From Lepidostoma basale (Eukaryota > Arthropoda > Insecta > Trichoptera > Lepidostomatidae), in the NCBI GenBank assembly GCA_022606425.2, contig JAHDVF020001359.1, positions 434,001 to 498,000 on the forward strand: a stretch of 64,000 nucleotides of DNA, in the 5' to 3' direction. This document shows positions 20,816-31,340 of the stretch, in pieces (position 1 is the stretch's first letter; each line of letters begins with the position of its first letter). The notes beneath the pieces were generated by a model, which had not been told where the DNA came from, searched no databases, and saw only the letters and a list, made by a program, of their open reading frames with translations. The translations under genes were made by a program, and so were the position numbers.

Positions 20816-21913
20816 AAAACAAATTGTGTACAGTAATTGGGTTAAAACGCATTGTTGTATACAATAAAAGTTATAAGCAAGGTTTTATATTAACTAAAGA
20901 CTACAACTAAAGGTTTGGATTATTGAAATTTTTAGCAGTATTATTGAATTGCCGTATTATGAAGAAATATTTGAATCGTGGTTTTTATCCAAGTTAGGTC
21001 TTTTTGTTCTTATTATACGAGTATTCTTATTCTTATAAGATTATAGGTCAGTGTTATGTTCTGAAAACAACTTAAACTATATTTTTATGAGATTTTAGAA
21101 CCATTTATTTGTCAGGTAAAAAAAGTGTTTTACAAAACGTTGAAGAGAGTTTTATCGTTTCCATATATAATATTAATTGATCAATGTTTTTTTTTTCCGT
21201 ACGAAAAAATATATATTAATATGATTTTCCAATTTTACCAAGCTGCCTACATTTAGATTGCTTGATAATAAAAAAAAGCAGATGTTATTTCAGTCAGTTG
21301 GGACGCTCTGTTCTCCGCATTTCGTAACACTAATTTTAAACAATCGAAACTTTGTACAGTAGAATGATTGATTCAAGTCCTATTTTCACTTCTAACAAAA
21401 CGCGTATCGGAAAAAACAAAGGGAAATTGTTCCTTTTACAATGAAACGTAAATATCTATCCGTTTCTCGTATCGAATTGTAAAGCGGGAGTACAAAAATA
21501 GCCCTGCGGATTCCCGAAAACAGATGCAACCTTGAAGGTAAGGGTGTCAAATTTTCACTTGAATTATTTCTTCAATCGGGACATTCCAAAAATATATTTC
21601 TAAGCCTCGAGACGAAAATAGAATAATTTTACATAATTCCTGTTATAGTATCAGTAGAAGAAAATGATTTGGTAGCGATTCAGGGAAAATAAATTTATTT
21701 CTAGGAAGATTTCATAATTAGAATAATACAATCATACCAGAATGAAAAAATATAATTTGACAAAATTTCGTTTGCATTGTACATAACATAAAAGTTACAA
21801 GAAAGTTTTCAAACTTTACTACTTGTTACGCGGACATGCATCGATCGTTAACAAAGCTATTTAACAGTTACTATAATAGTACCCGACACCGGTACTAAAC
21901 GGGTTTATTACGA
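20816..21913. other. Unassigned AT-rich intron
   Basis: No recognised coding sequence or repeat. Confidence 0.4.
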
Positions 21914-21944
21914 GTGGCAGTTAAAAATAAACAGACAATTTTTG

Positions 21945-22165
21945 CAAAGAGCGGCAGTCTTTTCCCGCGTCGCCGTCGGGGGGTAGATAGTACCTGCCCG
22001 CTATTCATTTTTCAGTTCCCTTCTTCGGCCTTGGGGGCGAGAGCGGCTTCACGTAAACCCGTTTTCCATTATTCCCGCGCGAAGTTCGGCGTGTTCCCGC
22101 CATCACGGGCCGCGGATCTAGCTGGGCTCGCGTTAAGCGCGGAAGATTGCCCACTTGAATAGGGC
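21945..22165. other. GC-rich islet, candidate conserved non-coding DNA
   Basis: A 200-bp GC-rich block (CCCGCGTCGCCGTCGGGGGG through GGCTCGCGTTAAGCGCGGAA) in AT-rich intron. An 82-codon frame spans it, but it has no family resemblance and no splice context on the gene strand. Not repeated elsewhere in the window. Confidence 0.35.
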
Positions 22166-22794
22166 TGATAAATTAAATTTGAAACTTGAGATTTTCATTT
22201 CCACCTTCCTCTGTTATTATGTGTAAAGTTGTCACTTTTAAATTGCTTCAAAATATGAAAAAAATAATTGTTAAGAGCTAAAATTTTAAGTGTAACATAA
22301 TACGTATACGAAAAAAACATATTTTAGTCACATTATGCGTATGAACCGACTCGAGGTTTTGGACTTGAAAGATGTATAGGTTAGACGACTGCCAACATAG
22401 GTTGATTCCCAAACTGTAGTTGAATGTCTATAGGTGATCGTACGCATTTTCTTTAAGGTCTATTAAAAATATCTACATTTATTCTGTCTTCCGCGACTCT
22501 TATCCATCTTATTCCCCCGGCTAGAATTATGGCGTTAGCCTATTTTTCCAAAATGGACTGATAGTTTCTTTTTTTGTGACAATCTGTTAATCGTACGCAT
22601 ATGAAATCGTAATCAGAAATTTACAGAAATTAATATATTACAGTTACAATTGTGTGACTGTACTTTTAAAGTAAAATTATAGTAAACATATGGTTTGAAA
22701 AATGTGTTAATATAATAATTAGATAATTGACAGCCCTACCAAATGTTCAGATTTAATCGTCAGATTTTCCCGAAGGTGAAGAGTGAAAATGACA

Positions 22795-22875
22795 TCGCCA
22801 TCAATCGGGGGTAAAGAACGCACCCGGCGCGGCGTGAGGCACGTCCCGCCCCGTCCCGGCGGTGCCATTATCGCA
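22795..22875. other. GC-rich islet
   Basis: Short block CACCCGGCGCGGCGTGAGGC, ACGTCCCGCCCCGTCCCGGC. No repeat match or open frame of interest; listed as a possible conserved non-coding patch. Confidence 0.3.
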
Positions 22876-23149
22876 TTTTACATGGGTGAAGAATCCTAAG
22901 TTTATTGAAATGGCGAGCGCAGGAGTCTTCCCAGGGTTTCAAAACTGGATTTATGTTTTTAAAATACCATTCCAGTGATTTTGCCTCAAATATTTGGTAT
23001 TATACGAAACCGTAAAGTTTAAGGAATGAAAAGGTGAAAATGTGTTAATGTGATGGTGTTTTCGTGTAATATTGTTTGCATCGCGCGATACACCGTAGTT
23101 TAATTATAATGCATCCTATACAAAACAATATTTATGCAAAATAATTGGT

Positions 23150-23203
23150 TCCTTGAAGCCCTATGCACCACGACGGTGTGACAGGACAAGAAGAAGAAGA
23201 ATT
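23150..23203 (+). mobile_element. Possible (GAA)n-tailed retroelement remnant
   Basis: GAAGCCCTATGCACCACGAC, GGTGTGACAGGAC then AAGAAGAAGAAG. Consistent with the terminal bases of a GAA-tailed non-LTR element, but only about 50 bp remain. Confidence 0.35.
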
Positions 23204-23269
23204 ATAATTTCTAGAAAAATGATGCAAATCTTCCTATTCAATATTAAATATTGAAAAAATGAAATAGAA

Positions 23270-23365
23270 GTTTTATATTTCATGGGAGTGTTTTATAGTT
23301 CATGTTTCGCCTCGCTAGGATATTTCTAGAAAACTGATGTTTTCATAAATATTTATTTCGTAGAC
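23270..23365 (-). repeat. MITE-like 'GCGAAACATG' family, partial copy
   Basis: Minus strand has GCGAGGCGAAACATGAACTA then ATAAAACTTCTATTTC. Plus strand ends CTAGAAAACTGATGTTTTCA, like the AAACAGACGTTTTC end of the family. Confidence 0.45.
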
Positions 23366-23542
23366 TTTCTGATAATGCTGCATGAATCAGTGCATCAAAG
23401 ATCGATTATTATTTCCACTTAAATAATGGTGTACAATGTTTTATAAATAAATATTGAAATTCACGTTTTTAGTCTAATTTAAGATTTGTCTCTCGAACAT
23501 GTTTATTCTGAAAATGTTCTTGAAAGATAAAACATATTATTT

Positions 23543-23630
23543 CAGCGCCCTTGAGATGATTAATTCATAAAAATGGCGCTCTATAAATCATCCAATTTAT
23601 AATTATATATTATTATTATTATCATTTGAC
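23543..23630 (+). mobile_element. CR1-like retrotransposon 3' tail, detached copy 2
   Basis: CAGCGCCCTTGAGATGATTA, ATTCATAAAAATGGCGCTCT, ATAAATCATCCAATTTATAA, then TATTATTATTATTATC. Nearly identical to the 3' UTR of the element at 39000-39530. AGCGCC and GGCGCT form a perfect 6-bp stem. Confidence 0.75.
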
Positions 23631-23639
23631 GTATTAACT

Positions 23640-25084
23640 CTTAAAATAAATATATGCTAGTATGATTACGTGACTCTTAATATAAACATTTTAAGTAGTT
23701 CACAGTATTAAGAATATAGTAAACGGTTTTATCAATGACAAGGAAATATAAAATACATACTGCGCTTTTGTTTTTTTAAACATAAATGTTAAAAAAGTAT
23801 ATTAACTATTATACTCGTAGTTTGAAGTTGTCTACTTATTGCAGACTTTTCACCAAACACTAGTAGAAAAAATGATATTATTAGATCATTTTCAATAAAA
23901 TTTCAGGCTTCACATTAAGCCATGGATGTAATTTAAAATATTTGCATTTTAACGGATTAATATACCACAGCCAGAAAGTATGCCGTGAGAAGGGGTGGGT
24001 AAGAAAGTTTTAAGGAAAGAGATCGTGGTTTGAGCAGGGCGAGAGGCCAGGTGTGCCTTTCATTAGGTTGGAGGGGCGAAGAGTGAGACATCAAAAGCGG
24101 TTAGCTATTCAATTTGGGGGATTGTCGCTCTTGAAGCCTTCATAATAAAATGGAAATAGAATTTTTTAGAGGAATTTAATACGAATAAAATGGGGCAATA
24201 AAAAACTGTAAAATGATTTTAGTTTAGGTTTATGCGTGGCTACAGTTTTAAGTGTATTTAACAATAAATTGAGTTTTTGTGATTAAAGTTTTTCCATGCA
24301 TGTCTTTCAAGGATAGAAAAATGATTATTTTGTTTATAAATTTCGTTTACATTCAATTTTAAATCATTTCATAAAATTTCAAATTAGAATAATTCCAAGG
24401 GATGCTTATACTGGATAACTTCGTCCGGAATATTTATTTTTCTATTTCAGAGGATGTTGTTTGATGATTTTTTTAATGACATTATTTGAAGAGTGTTGTG
24501 ATATTTTAATCTGTAGTTATGTATATTGAAGAAACTATTAAAAATGGATCTTCCATTCACGTATAATTTCATGACGTTATATAAATAATTATAATTGCTT
24601 TGATACAAATTATTAAATCTCTAGTGGACTCTCTAAATGCGATACTTCAATATTATTAGTCACAAACGTCTCCCCCTCTCAACGATGTTATGTGTATTGC
24701 TTCGGTAATAATAACTGTGTTGGTATTCAAGTCAACTTGCTATGAAGGATTAGGACGAATATCAAGGGCTCGTCTACCCAGATAGAATGGAATATTACAT
24801 TTGAAATGAAGGGCAAAAACGAAATGTTAAACTATTTTTGTACTGCGAACTTTCAAATGACGCGTCACGTTTATCTAACTGATACGTGAATGCCATATTA
24901 AATGAATTGTGTAATAGTCTAGAAAACGAAACATATTTTACTATTATGATGAGACTCATTAAATATCAAACATAACTTTTATGTATTTAAATACATAAGC
25001 TAAGCTTAAGCATAAGCTTCTAATAAATATACATATTTATTAGTGTGTATGAATTGTTTATTCTAGGATTATAGATATCTCCAT
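23640..25084. other. Unassigned intron with a GC-richer patch at 23980-24140
   Basis: The patch (GGGCGAGAGGCCAGGTGTGC and neighbours) has no repeat copy in the window and no family-like frame. Remaining sequence is AT-rich. Confidence 0.35.
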
Positions 25085-26340
25085 GTCTCTTGATTTTCCT
25101 CTTCAACGACGTTTTGGAGATCTTTATTTAGCAGTAAACGAATATTTAACGATCTCCGAAATATCGGTAAAAGGGGATATGAAAATATCCACTTCAAGCA
25201 TCTCCTTTTAGCTGATGATATGAATGTCTTCTTGAAGGTTTCAGACACTTCTGACTGCCTTCAACTCCAATCAGATCTCGACAGACTCTCTCATTAATGA
25301 ATACTAAATAAATTATCCATAAATCAACAAATGTCATAAGTCATAAGCTTGCACTGACTCGTAAAATGAACCCGCACAAACATGTCTACTCCATCAAAGG
25401 TTCTATAATATCCGATTCAGACCGCGTGAGAGATCTTGGAGTCACAATCGACTCGAAACTCACTTTCTTTAGTCATATTGATGACATGGTGAACAAATCT
25501 CTCAGAATATTGGGATTTATACTGCGTACATGCAAACCATTCCAAAATATCACTGCCCTTAAAGTACTATTTACAACCATGGTTCGCTCACGCCTTGAAT
25601 ATGTATCTCCCGTTTGGTCTCCTTATTATGCGGAACATATCCAACGCATTGAAAGAGTCCAAAAAATGTTTATTAAACATATTAATTTTAAACTGTGCAA
25701 GTCGTTCTCTGATTACAAATCTGCCCTAATTTTTCACTCCTTGGACTCTTTTGAAAATATACGTTCTCTTCGTCTTCATAAAATAATTCACTATAAAATT
25801 GACAATTTCGAGCTTCTCATCAAATTTTCACTCAATACCCCCATGTCTCGCACGAGACACACCGTGAGCCAAGTTTTCCATCTTCCTGTTTATCGCACTA
25901 ACTACGCTCAGAGCGCGGCATTGTATCGAATCTGTTTTCATCAACTAAAATACGTATAAACATTTTGGAGCCATTGATGTTTTCCATTTGAACGAGCGAA
26001 ATTTAAAAAAAAATGATCGTAGCAACATTTCGGCGTGAATGTGACCACGATGTTACATGATATTATAATATATACCTTTTTTTATTTATCTTAATTTTAT
26101 TTTTTATTTCCATTACTATCAGTATTTTGAACTCTTAAATATTATGTCTAGCCTCATTTGTCTTAATTTAACTTCAATTTCGTTTCACACTGTCATTTGT
26201 TAACTGTTAACTAAGAGTATTATTTTATATTTGTGGTAGCATGTAATTGGCATTACTTTAATTCTTCTAAATGTTTTATTATATATATGTTATTGATATA
26301 CCTCTATGTTACCCTAAGTAAATAAATAAACAAATAACCA
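25085..26340 (+). pseudogene. Jockey-like reverse transcriptase relic with 3' UTR
   Basis: 5'-truncated pol fragment. The reading before the main frame shows LLADDMNVFLKVSDTSDCLQ (a degenerate FADD/YADD box: ADDM) and LQSDLDRLSH. After stops, the long frame 25366-25959 (197 codons) gives DRVRDLGVTIDSKLTFFSH, SLRILGFILRTCK, LFTTMVRSRLEYVSPVWSPY, YAEHIQRIERVQKMFIKHIN and FHLPVYRTNYAQSAALYRIC. The order is the same as in the 845-1803 copy (YLPAARTNLPLVTPVGRAIS), showing one family or close relatives. The 3' UTR ends with TAAGTAAATAAATAAACAAA. In-frame stops upstream and the missing N-terminus make it inactive. Confidence 0.88.
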
Positions 26341-26644
26341 AATACATAGGAAAAATATAGTTAATATTTTAAATCTATTAAAAGTTAAGGCATTAAAACT
26401 GTGTCAATTCCATTGGATAATAAACAATGTTATTTTTCATGTTCCAAAGTACTTATTTTATAAATAATCCCCAGTTTATATAAACAAGGACACGGGCCAT
26501 GCTATCCAAATGATTGTTTTATAATATACTAGTGAAACCCGTGAAATATTTACGAAAGTAAAGCTTTTCTACTCTTTAAAAAATTAATTCACTGAACAAT
26601 CGTTATCAGTAAGTTTCACATTTTAATGTAAATATTTTTTTTTC
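26341..26644. other. Unassigned AT-rich intron
   Basis: No recognised feature. Confidence 0.4.
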
Positions 26645-26850
26645 TAAATTGTTCCTTTTGTTTTATACAGTAATGGCATAATACAACAATAATCAGAACA
26701 AAATTCAAAATAATCCGGAAACGTTCTCGGGCATGCGCATCGTATGTATTTCGAATTACTTTAGGAGAGAATCGAAGTATTCCTCTCTCTCTTGTTTAAC
26801 AAATATTCACGTACTCTTTCCTGAAGATATTAGGGTTTTTGCCTATTAAT
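26645..26850 (+). repeat. Dispersed repeat family X, copy 3
   Basis: AATACAACAATAATCAGAAC, AAAATTCAAAATAATCCGGA and TCTCGGGCATGCGCAT match copy 2 at 18129-18335 along about 200 bp with substitutions and small gaps. Confidence 0.7.
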
Positions 26851-27807
26851 ATTATGATAGTGTTTACTGGTAAAAAAACGAGAAACCAAAAAGTTATCGC
26901 TACAAAATCTACAAGTTTATGATTATGTCAATACAGATTCTTAAGGAATTAAAAAATGGAACCCGAAAGCTTTTGGGGTTTTATAATATAAAAACGGTCT
27001 AGAAACTATTCTTCAAATAATATTTTGTTGGTACATTTTTGTTATATTCAGTATTGAAAATGTAAATATCTTGGGCGATATTCCAAAGATGCATAGCTCC
27101 ATTTCCATGAAATCTGGAAGACCATATTGTACACGCTATTGTGTGGAACCTCACCTCTTTTTGAATATTACGATATTGGTATTCAGGTTAAATAAAAATG
27201 TGTTTTGAATTTGAATTGTAAAGTCTAAAATCACGATTTACGTAAGATGATATTATATATGAATTGGAAAACTGTCATTTCTATCGGAGATAGAGGCTTC
27301 AAATTTCGTGACTGCACTACCATTATTTATTTTATGAAAGGCTGAGATGATAATTGTGACGAGCTTTAAAGCTGCAAAAATAGCGGTTTAAGATATGATA
27401 TTAACACAAGATTCTCGTTGACAAATCGGTACATTTTCCCTAATAATTAAATGAAAATAAACACAACAGAGAACAGAAACATTTTAGTTGAGTCAATTTT
27501 AGATAACTGTTATAAATGGAGGAACAAATATTCATTTAGTGGAAACTGATAATGGACCCTCAGTGATCTATTTTCGGTTCGCTCAAGCAAACTATCTGTA
27601 CCTCTCTTCAATCCTTGAAATTCTTTTAATAAAATAAAGTAATATAAGCAATATAATGTTAAATAGTTGAGTTAAACAGTATTATAGTAAAAAGTATAAT
27701 AACTAGTGATTAGAAATCAAGTTAAATAGCTTTATAAATATTAAATAGAGTTGAGGAAACTCCTTGCAAATTGTTTTAAAAAATAATTTTTCTATTTAAT
27801 ATATTCA
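26851..27807. other. Unassigned AT-rich intron
   Basis: Nothing recognised. The stretch near 27060-27230 ends in AAATAAAAATGTGTTTTGAA, which could be an old retroelement tail, but no coding trace supports this. Confidence 0.35.
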
Positions 27808-27885
27808 CTATAGACCAGTGATTCCCAAAGTGTGAACCTCCCAAAGGTGTAGTCATAAGGGCGCCTCGAAATATTCAATTAAACT

Positions 27886-28480
27886 TCTTCTTCTTCTTCT
27901 TCGTCAGCCCTTATCGGTCCACTGCAGGACATAGGCATCCTCCCTTCCCTTCCACTCGTCTCTATCTCCTGCCAGCCGTAGCCACATTTCCCCCCCACGG
28001 CAGCAATATCGTCGGCTCACCTTTTTTGCAGCCTGCCGACGTTTCTCCTATTCTCCCACGGTCTCCACCTTATTATTCTTTGGGTCCATCTATCCTCACT
28101 CTGTCTCGCCACATGACCCGGCCATTGCCACTTCAGTCTCACTAGTCGTTCCATGATGTCCGTTATTTTTGTTCGGCGTCTAATCTCCTCATTTCTGATT
28201 GGAGACTGACGCCGAGCATATGTCTTTCCATGGAACGCTGCGTGACTCTCAATCTTTCTACATTTCTCTTGGTGAGGGTCACAGCTTCCATCCCATACGT
28301 CATCACCGGCAGTATGCATGAATCATAAACTTTTCTCTTCAGACATACAGTAGCGTCAGTAACTTTTCTCTTCAGACATACACCTCTTGGTGAGGGTCAC
28401 AGTTTCCATCCCATACGTCATCACCGGCAGTATGCATGAATCATAAACTTTTCTCTTCAGACATACAGTAGCGTCTGATC
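27886..28480 (-). mobile_element. Non-LTR retroelement 3' end ('WQWAGHVAR' family) nested in hAT
   Basis: Minus-strand frame (28017-28319): YARRQSPIRNEEIRRRTKIT, DIMERLVRLKWQWPGHVARQ and RWTQRIIRWRPW, then a degraded stretch and a GAAGAAGAAGAAGAAG tail (CTTCTTCTTCTTCTTC at 27886-27901). The plus-strand copy at 49187-49635 has the same blocks (KQWAGHVARSSDEKWTRRLL). It lies inside the hAT, so it inserted later. The 5' part carries the 118-bp-period duplication listed separately. Confidence 0.78.
28266..28475. repeat. Tandem duplication, 92-bp copies at 118-bp period
   Basis: 28266-28357 and 28384-28475 match from CTCTTGGTGAGGGTCACAG through CAGACATACAGTAGCGTC with about one base change. The 26-nt spacer (AGTAACTTTTCTCTTCAGAC and so on) itself repeats the copy's internal ACTTTTCTCTTCAGACATAC. 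Confidence 0.88.
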
Positions 28481-28911
28481 CACAGTGGGCGGCTTCAAAC
28501 AGCGTCTGTTCGCTATGTTAAGGGCGGCTGACTTATAAACTCACCAACCCGTTTGGCAAGCGTGGTGTTTAAATGCCAAAAACCCTCCAAACCAAAATGC
28601 ACTCGAATTCTAAAACAAGACTACCCCAGGTGAGTAGAACACGTTCAGAATCTCACACCGTCCCAACGGTCTGCCCCGAGGATTCTGGGGGCAAAATTCG
28701 AAAAGGAAAAATGCTAACATTTATATTGCGACATTTAATTCAATTAAACAATTCGGCAAATTTGTTGGAATTCCCAATTCTCGAAATTTTTGTGCCAACA
28801 ATCGTGCATGCTGACAAAATTCCAAAAATTTAGCCACTTTCGAGTTATTCGTTGTTTTCTTTCCAAATACATAGCTCTCTCTCCATTTTTTTGGTTTGAC
28901 CCGATAGTCCT

Positions 28912-29049
28912 TTTGCAGCGGTCGCGGTAATTAAAAGTAAGTATCGCTCAAAAATTAACGTTGAACAAGAAATGAGGGTCGCCATATCCAATTTTATTCC
29001 GAGATTTGAAAAGTTGTGTGGTGAACAACAAGCCTATCCGTCCCATTAA
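28912..29049 (+). pseudogene. hAT (ZBED-type) transposase C-terminal relic
   Basis: Frame ending at a TAA (29047-29049): VAVIKSKYRSKINVEQEMRV then AISNFIPRFEKLCGEQQAYP SH. The closing KY.SK..VE.ELRVA.S...PRF..L...QA.PSH block is typical of ZBED/hAT transposases near their C-terminus, where it forms part of the dimerisation (hATC) region. The upstream catalytic region is missing or unreadable. Degenerate and inactive. Confidence 0.78.
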
Positions 29050-29514
29050 TAATTTTAATAATGTCAAATATTAATCGATGTTCGATAAATTGTTTATGAA
29101 TTTAAAATTCGTGTTCAATTTATTTTTAAACTAACCTAACCACATTCAAGAACACTTCAATTGCGTGTCGAACTCTTATTGAATGCACTTGCACCACGAC
29201 TAGCCGCTGCAACCAAGACCACGGTGGTTGTCCAGTCTCAATATGGATTTTACCGAAACAGTTGAAATTAGATATTTTATATTATCCCAAGGAAAATAGT
29301 ATCCGTTTTTAATTTTCGCTGTTAAATGAGTAATCGCCTTAAAAATTGTAAGTTTTCCCATTCCTCAAGAAGGTCCAAAATTTTGAAAAAAATCTGATGT
29401 ATTAAGGGAGCCGCGGGAAAATCTGATGTTTTAAGGGAGCCGTAAACCGAAAAAGATTGGGAACCTCTGCTATAAACGAAAGTGAGTTAAATCTGTGTTG
29501 AAAACAAATTTTAC

Positions 29515-29803
29515 AAGTGAATGCAATGCGAATGGAATAATGGTATGAATGAAATAATGAAGAGGTCTTAGGATGGCTTTGAATTAATTATAAAGAAATT
29601 ATATGTTAACAATGTAAACGGAACAAGAAATAGTAAAAGACCGAGGAAAACGTAACATGATCAAATCAATCAAATATTAAATGTCGGCCATATGACATGT
29701 TGAGGAAGCGAGATAAAAAGAGAAGTATGTCAGGAAAAACAGTGTGGCGGTCCAGTCTTTCTGCTTATGCTATCGGAGAGACGGCGTGATGTTAGTTAGT
29801 TTA
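29515..29803 (+). mobile_element. RTE-like 3' fragment, copy E
   Basis: CGAATGGAATAATGGTATGA and TGAAATAATGAAGAGGTCTT correspond to NGIMNKIMKGSL of copy C. Then LYVNNVNGTRNSKRPRKT, a deletion, GKTVWRSSLSAYAIGETA-like reading and GTGATGTTAGTTAGTTT. Shorter by an internal deletion in the RACMTRC region. Confidence 0.75.
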
Positions 29804-31306
29804 TTCACTTTATATTCGTAACCTATTGATAATTACTTTTTTTAACTCGCGGTAACCGTTTTATTATGATATTATACAAAGTAGAACTTTTTTCTTTTGA
29901 TGCTTTCAAGAGAAACATTTTGTAGGCGTGCGTCTATTGTTATAGGTATCGCCGAGAAACTTTTCATTGTACAATGACGTCAAGGTTGTACTTTGTGTTG
30001 AAAAGGAATTCAAAATAAAACAAAGAGTAATTCTGTTTTATATTGTATTCCGTAACAAAACATACATTTTAAGGACACCGTTCATTCAGAGTGAATAATC
30101 TGGATGGTGCTCGAGAGTATCTGCCCATCATACGAGTACGTAAGTCATAATGACTACCGCTAGGCTTTTGATTCTTAACCCCTATTTGCTGCTGACTACA
30201 TTTGCAGTCCAAAATAAATAATATTGAACGGTGGCTGGCTACATTTATTGCTCAGATAGCTTATATAAGCTCAACATAATATTACGTATTATTTAGTATT
30301 AATAAACTGTAGTGATAAAGGTTTATTAAATACATTCAGATATGAGCTGCAAATATATTACAGTCAGCCTCAATTTGAGACCAAACGACACACCGCAAAT
30401 CCGCCAATTGAAAGAATATATTTAATATTTATAAAAAAATCCATTAAGTCAAATTGACAAAAAACAACAACCCAAGGATAATAATATTTCCTTATTTCCT
30501 CTCATTCTATTTCCGTCATTTTTTCTCATTCATCCCTTCGTCATTCATGATCGTAAAAAGCTCTTAAGATAATTAAAAAGATCTAAAAGTGTTTTTATTA
30601 ATGGCCATAGCCTATCTGAAGGAGTGGGCTGTGGATGTTTAGTTGAAAAAAGGACGGTTCCAGAATAGTTATGAAGGACATTAGGACCCTAATTAGACCT
30701 CGCGCCGTTGACTCGGGTGTAAAGGATAATGTCTTTGTATAAAATATTATATTGCCGCTATATTTTTTCTAAAGGGCAGTGCTAAATGTATTTTAGGCAA
30801 TAACAGGTGTTCTGCCGTCCGAAGAAATTTAATTAAAATTGTAAATTACAATGGTAAGGTCATGTACATTGTCTCCAATATGTAATACAATTTTATGTAG
30901 TTTAGCCGAACTGGAACTTACCAAAAGTAGCGAGGAGAAGACTCAATACCACAAGGTATATTATAAAGAGTTCGAAACTTCATAAAGACAAGTTGATGTT
31001 GTTAACTAAAACGTATTCTAATAATGACATGAGCTTTCAAAAGCAATATATTGTTAAATGAAGTTTAGAGAAATGTTTTTAAGTAATAAAGATGTATTAA
31101 GGATTCAATTATATATGATTAATTTAAGGGGAGCAAACCCTTCACAATTTTTTTTATGAATCGATATTTCCCCCCCCCCTTTATATTTCGATAGCATGAT
31201 ATATTGTGAGTATATCGGAAAAGGTAAAAATTTAAAATATATATATATTTTTTTAAATCTTTGTAAAATGTATATTTAGTTAACATCAACTGATGTTTGT
31301 GTCTTT
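29804..31306. other. Unassigned AT-rich intron
   Basis: No recognised coding sequence. A small GC-rich patch at about 30695-30720 (CTCGCGCCGTTGACTCGGGT) is not repeated. The C-run at 31170-31180 faces a TA-rich stretch. Confidence 0.35.
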
Positions 31307-31340
31307 GACCGGTTTTGGCAGCTCGCCGCCATCTTTTGGT
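31307..31340 (-). other. Hammerhead-like module, degenerate
   Basis: Minus strand: ACCAAAAGATGGCGGC, GAG, CTGCCAAAACCGGTC, then AAAGACAC. Aligning with other loci gives CTGAAGA (here CAAAAGA), T, stem GGC[AG]GC/GCTGCC, GAAAC (here AAAAC), ACCGGT palindrome, C. Core bases are mutated; the stem remains. Confidence 0.35.

Larger units (their letters stand above)
27816..29469 (+). mobile_element. hAT DNA transposon relic with 8-bp target-site duplication
   Basis: Terminal inverted repeats are CAGTGATTCCCAAAG at the left and the complement of ATTGGGAACCTCTG at the right (CAGAGGTTCCCAAT), the CAG-GGTTCCCAA type of many hAT elements. They are flanked by CTATAGAC (27808-27815) and CTATAAAC (29470-29477), an 8-bp duplication with one change, as hAT insertion produces. 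A transposase C-terminal relic lies at 28912-29049. At 1654 bp the element is short for an autonomous hAT, and part of it is the foreign retroelement at 27886-28480. Confidence 0.82.

Noticed and set aside
21914..22162. 82-codon frame in the GC-rich islet as a hidden exon or gene
   Set aside because: It is on the strand opposite to the host gene, has arginine/alanine-rich content expected of chance GC-rich DNA, and shows no family motifs.
28573..28833. 86-codon frame inside the hAT element as transposase
   Set aside because: No similarity to transposase blocks; the recognisable transposase piece is at 28912-29049.
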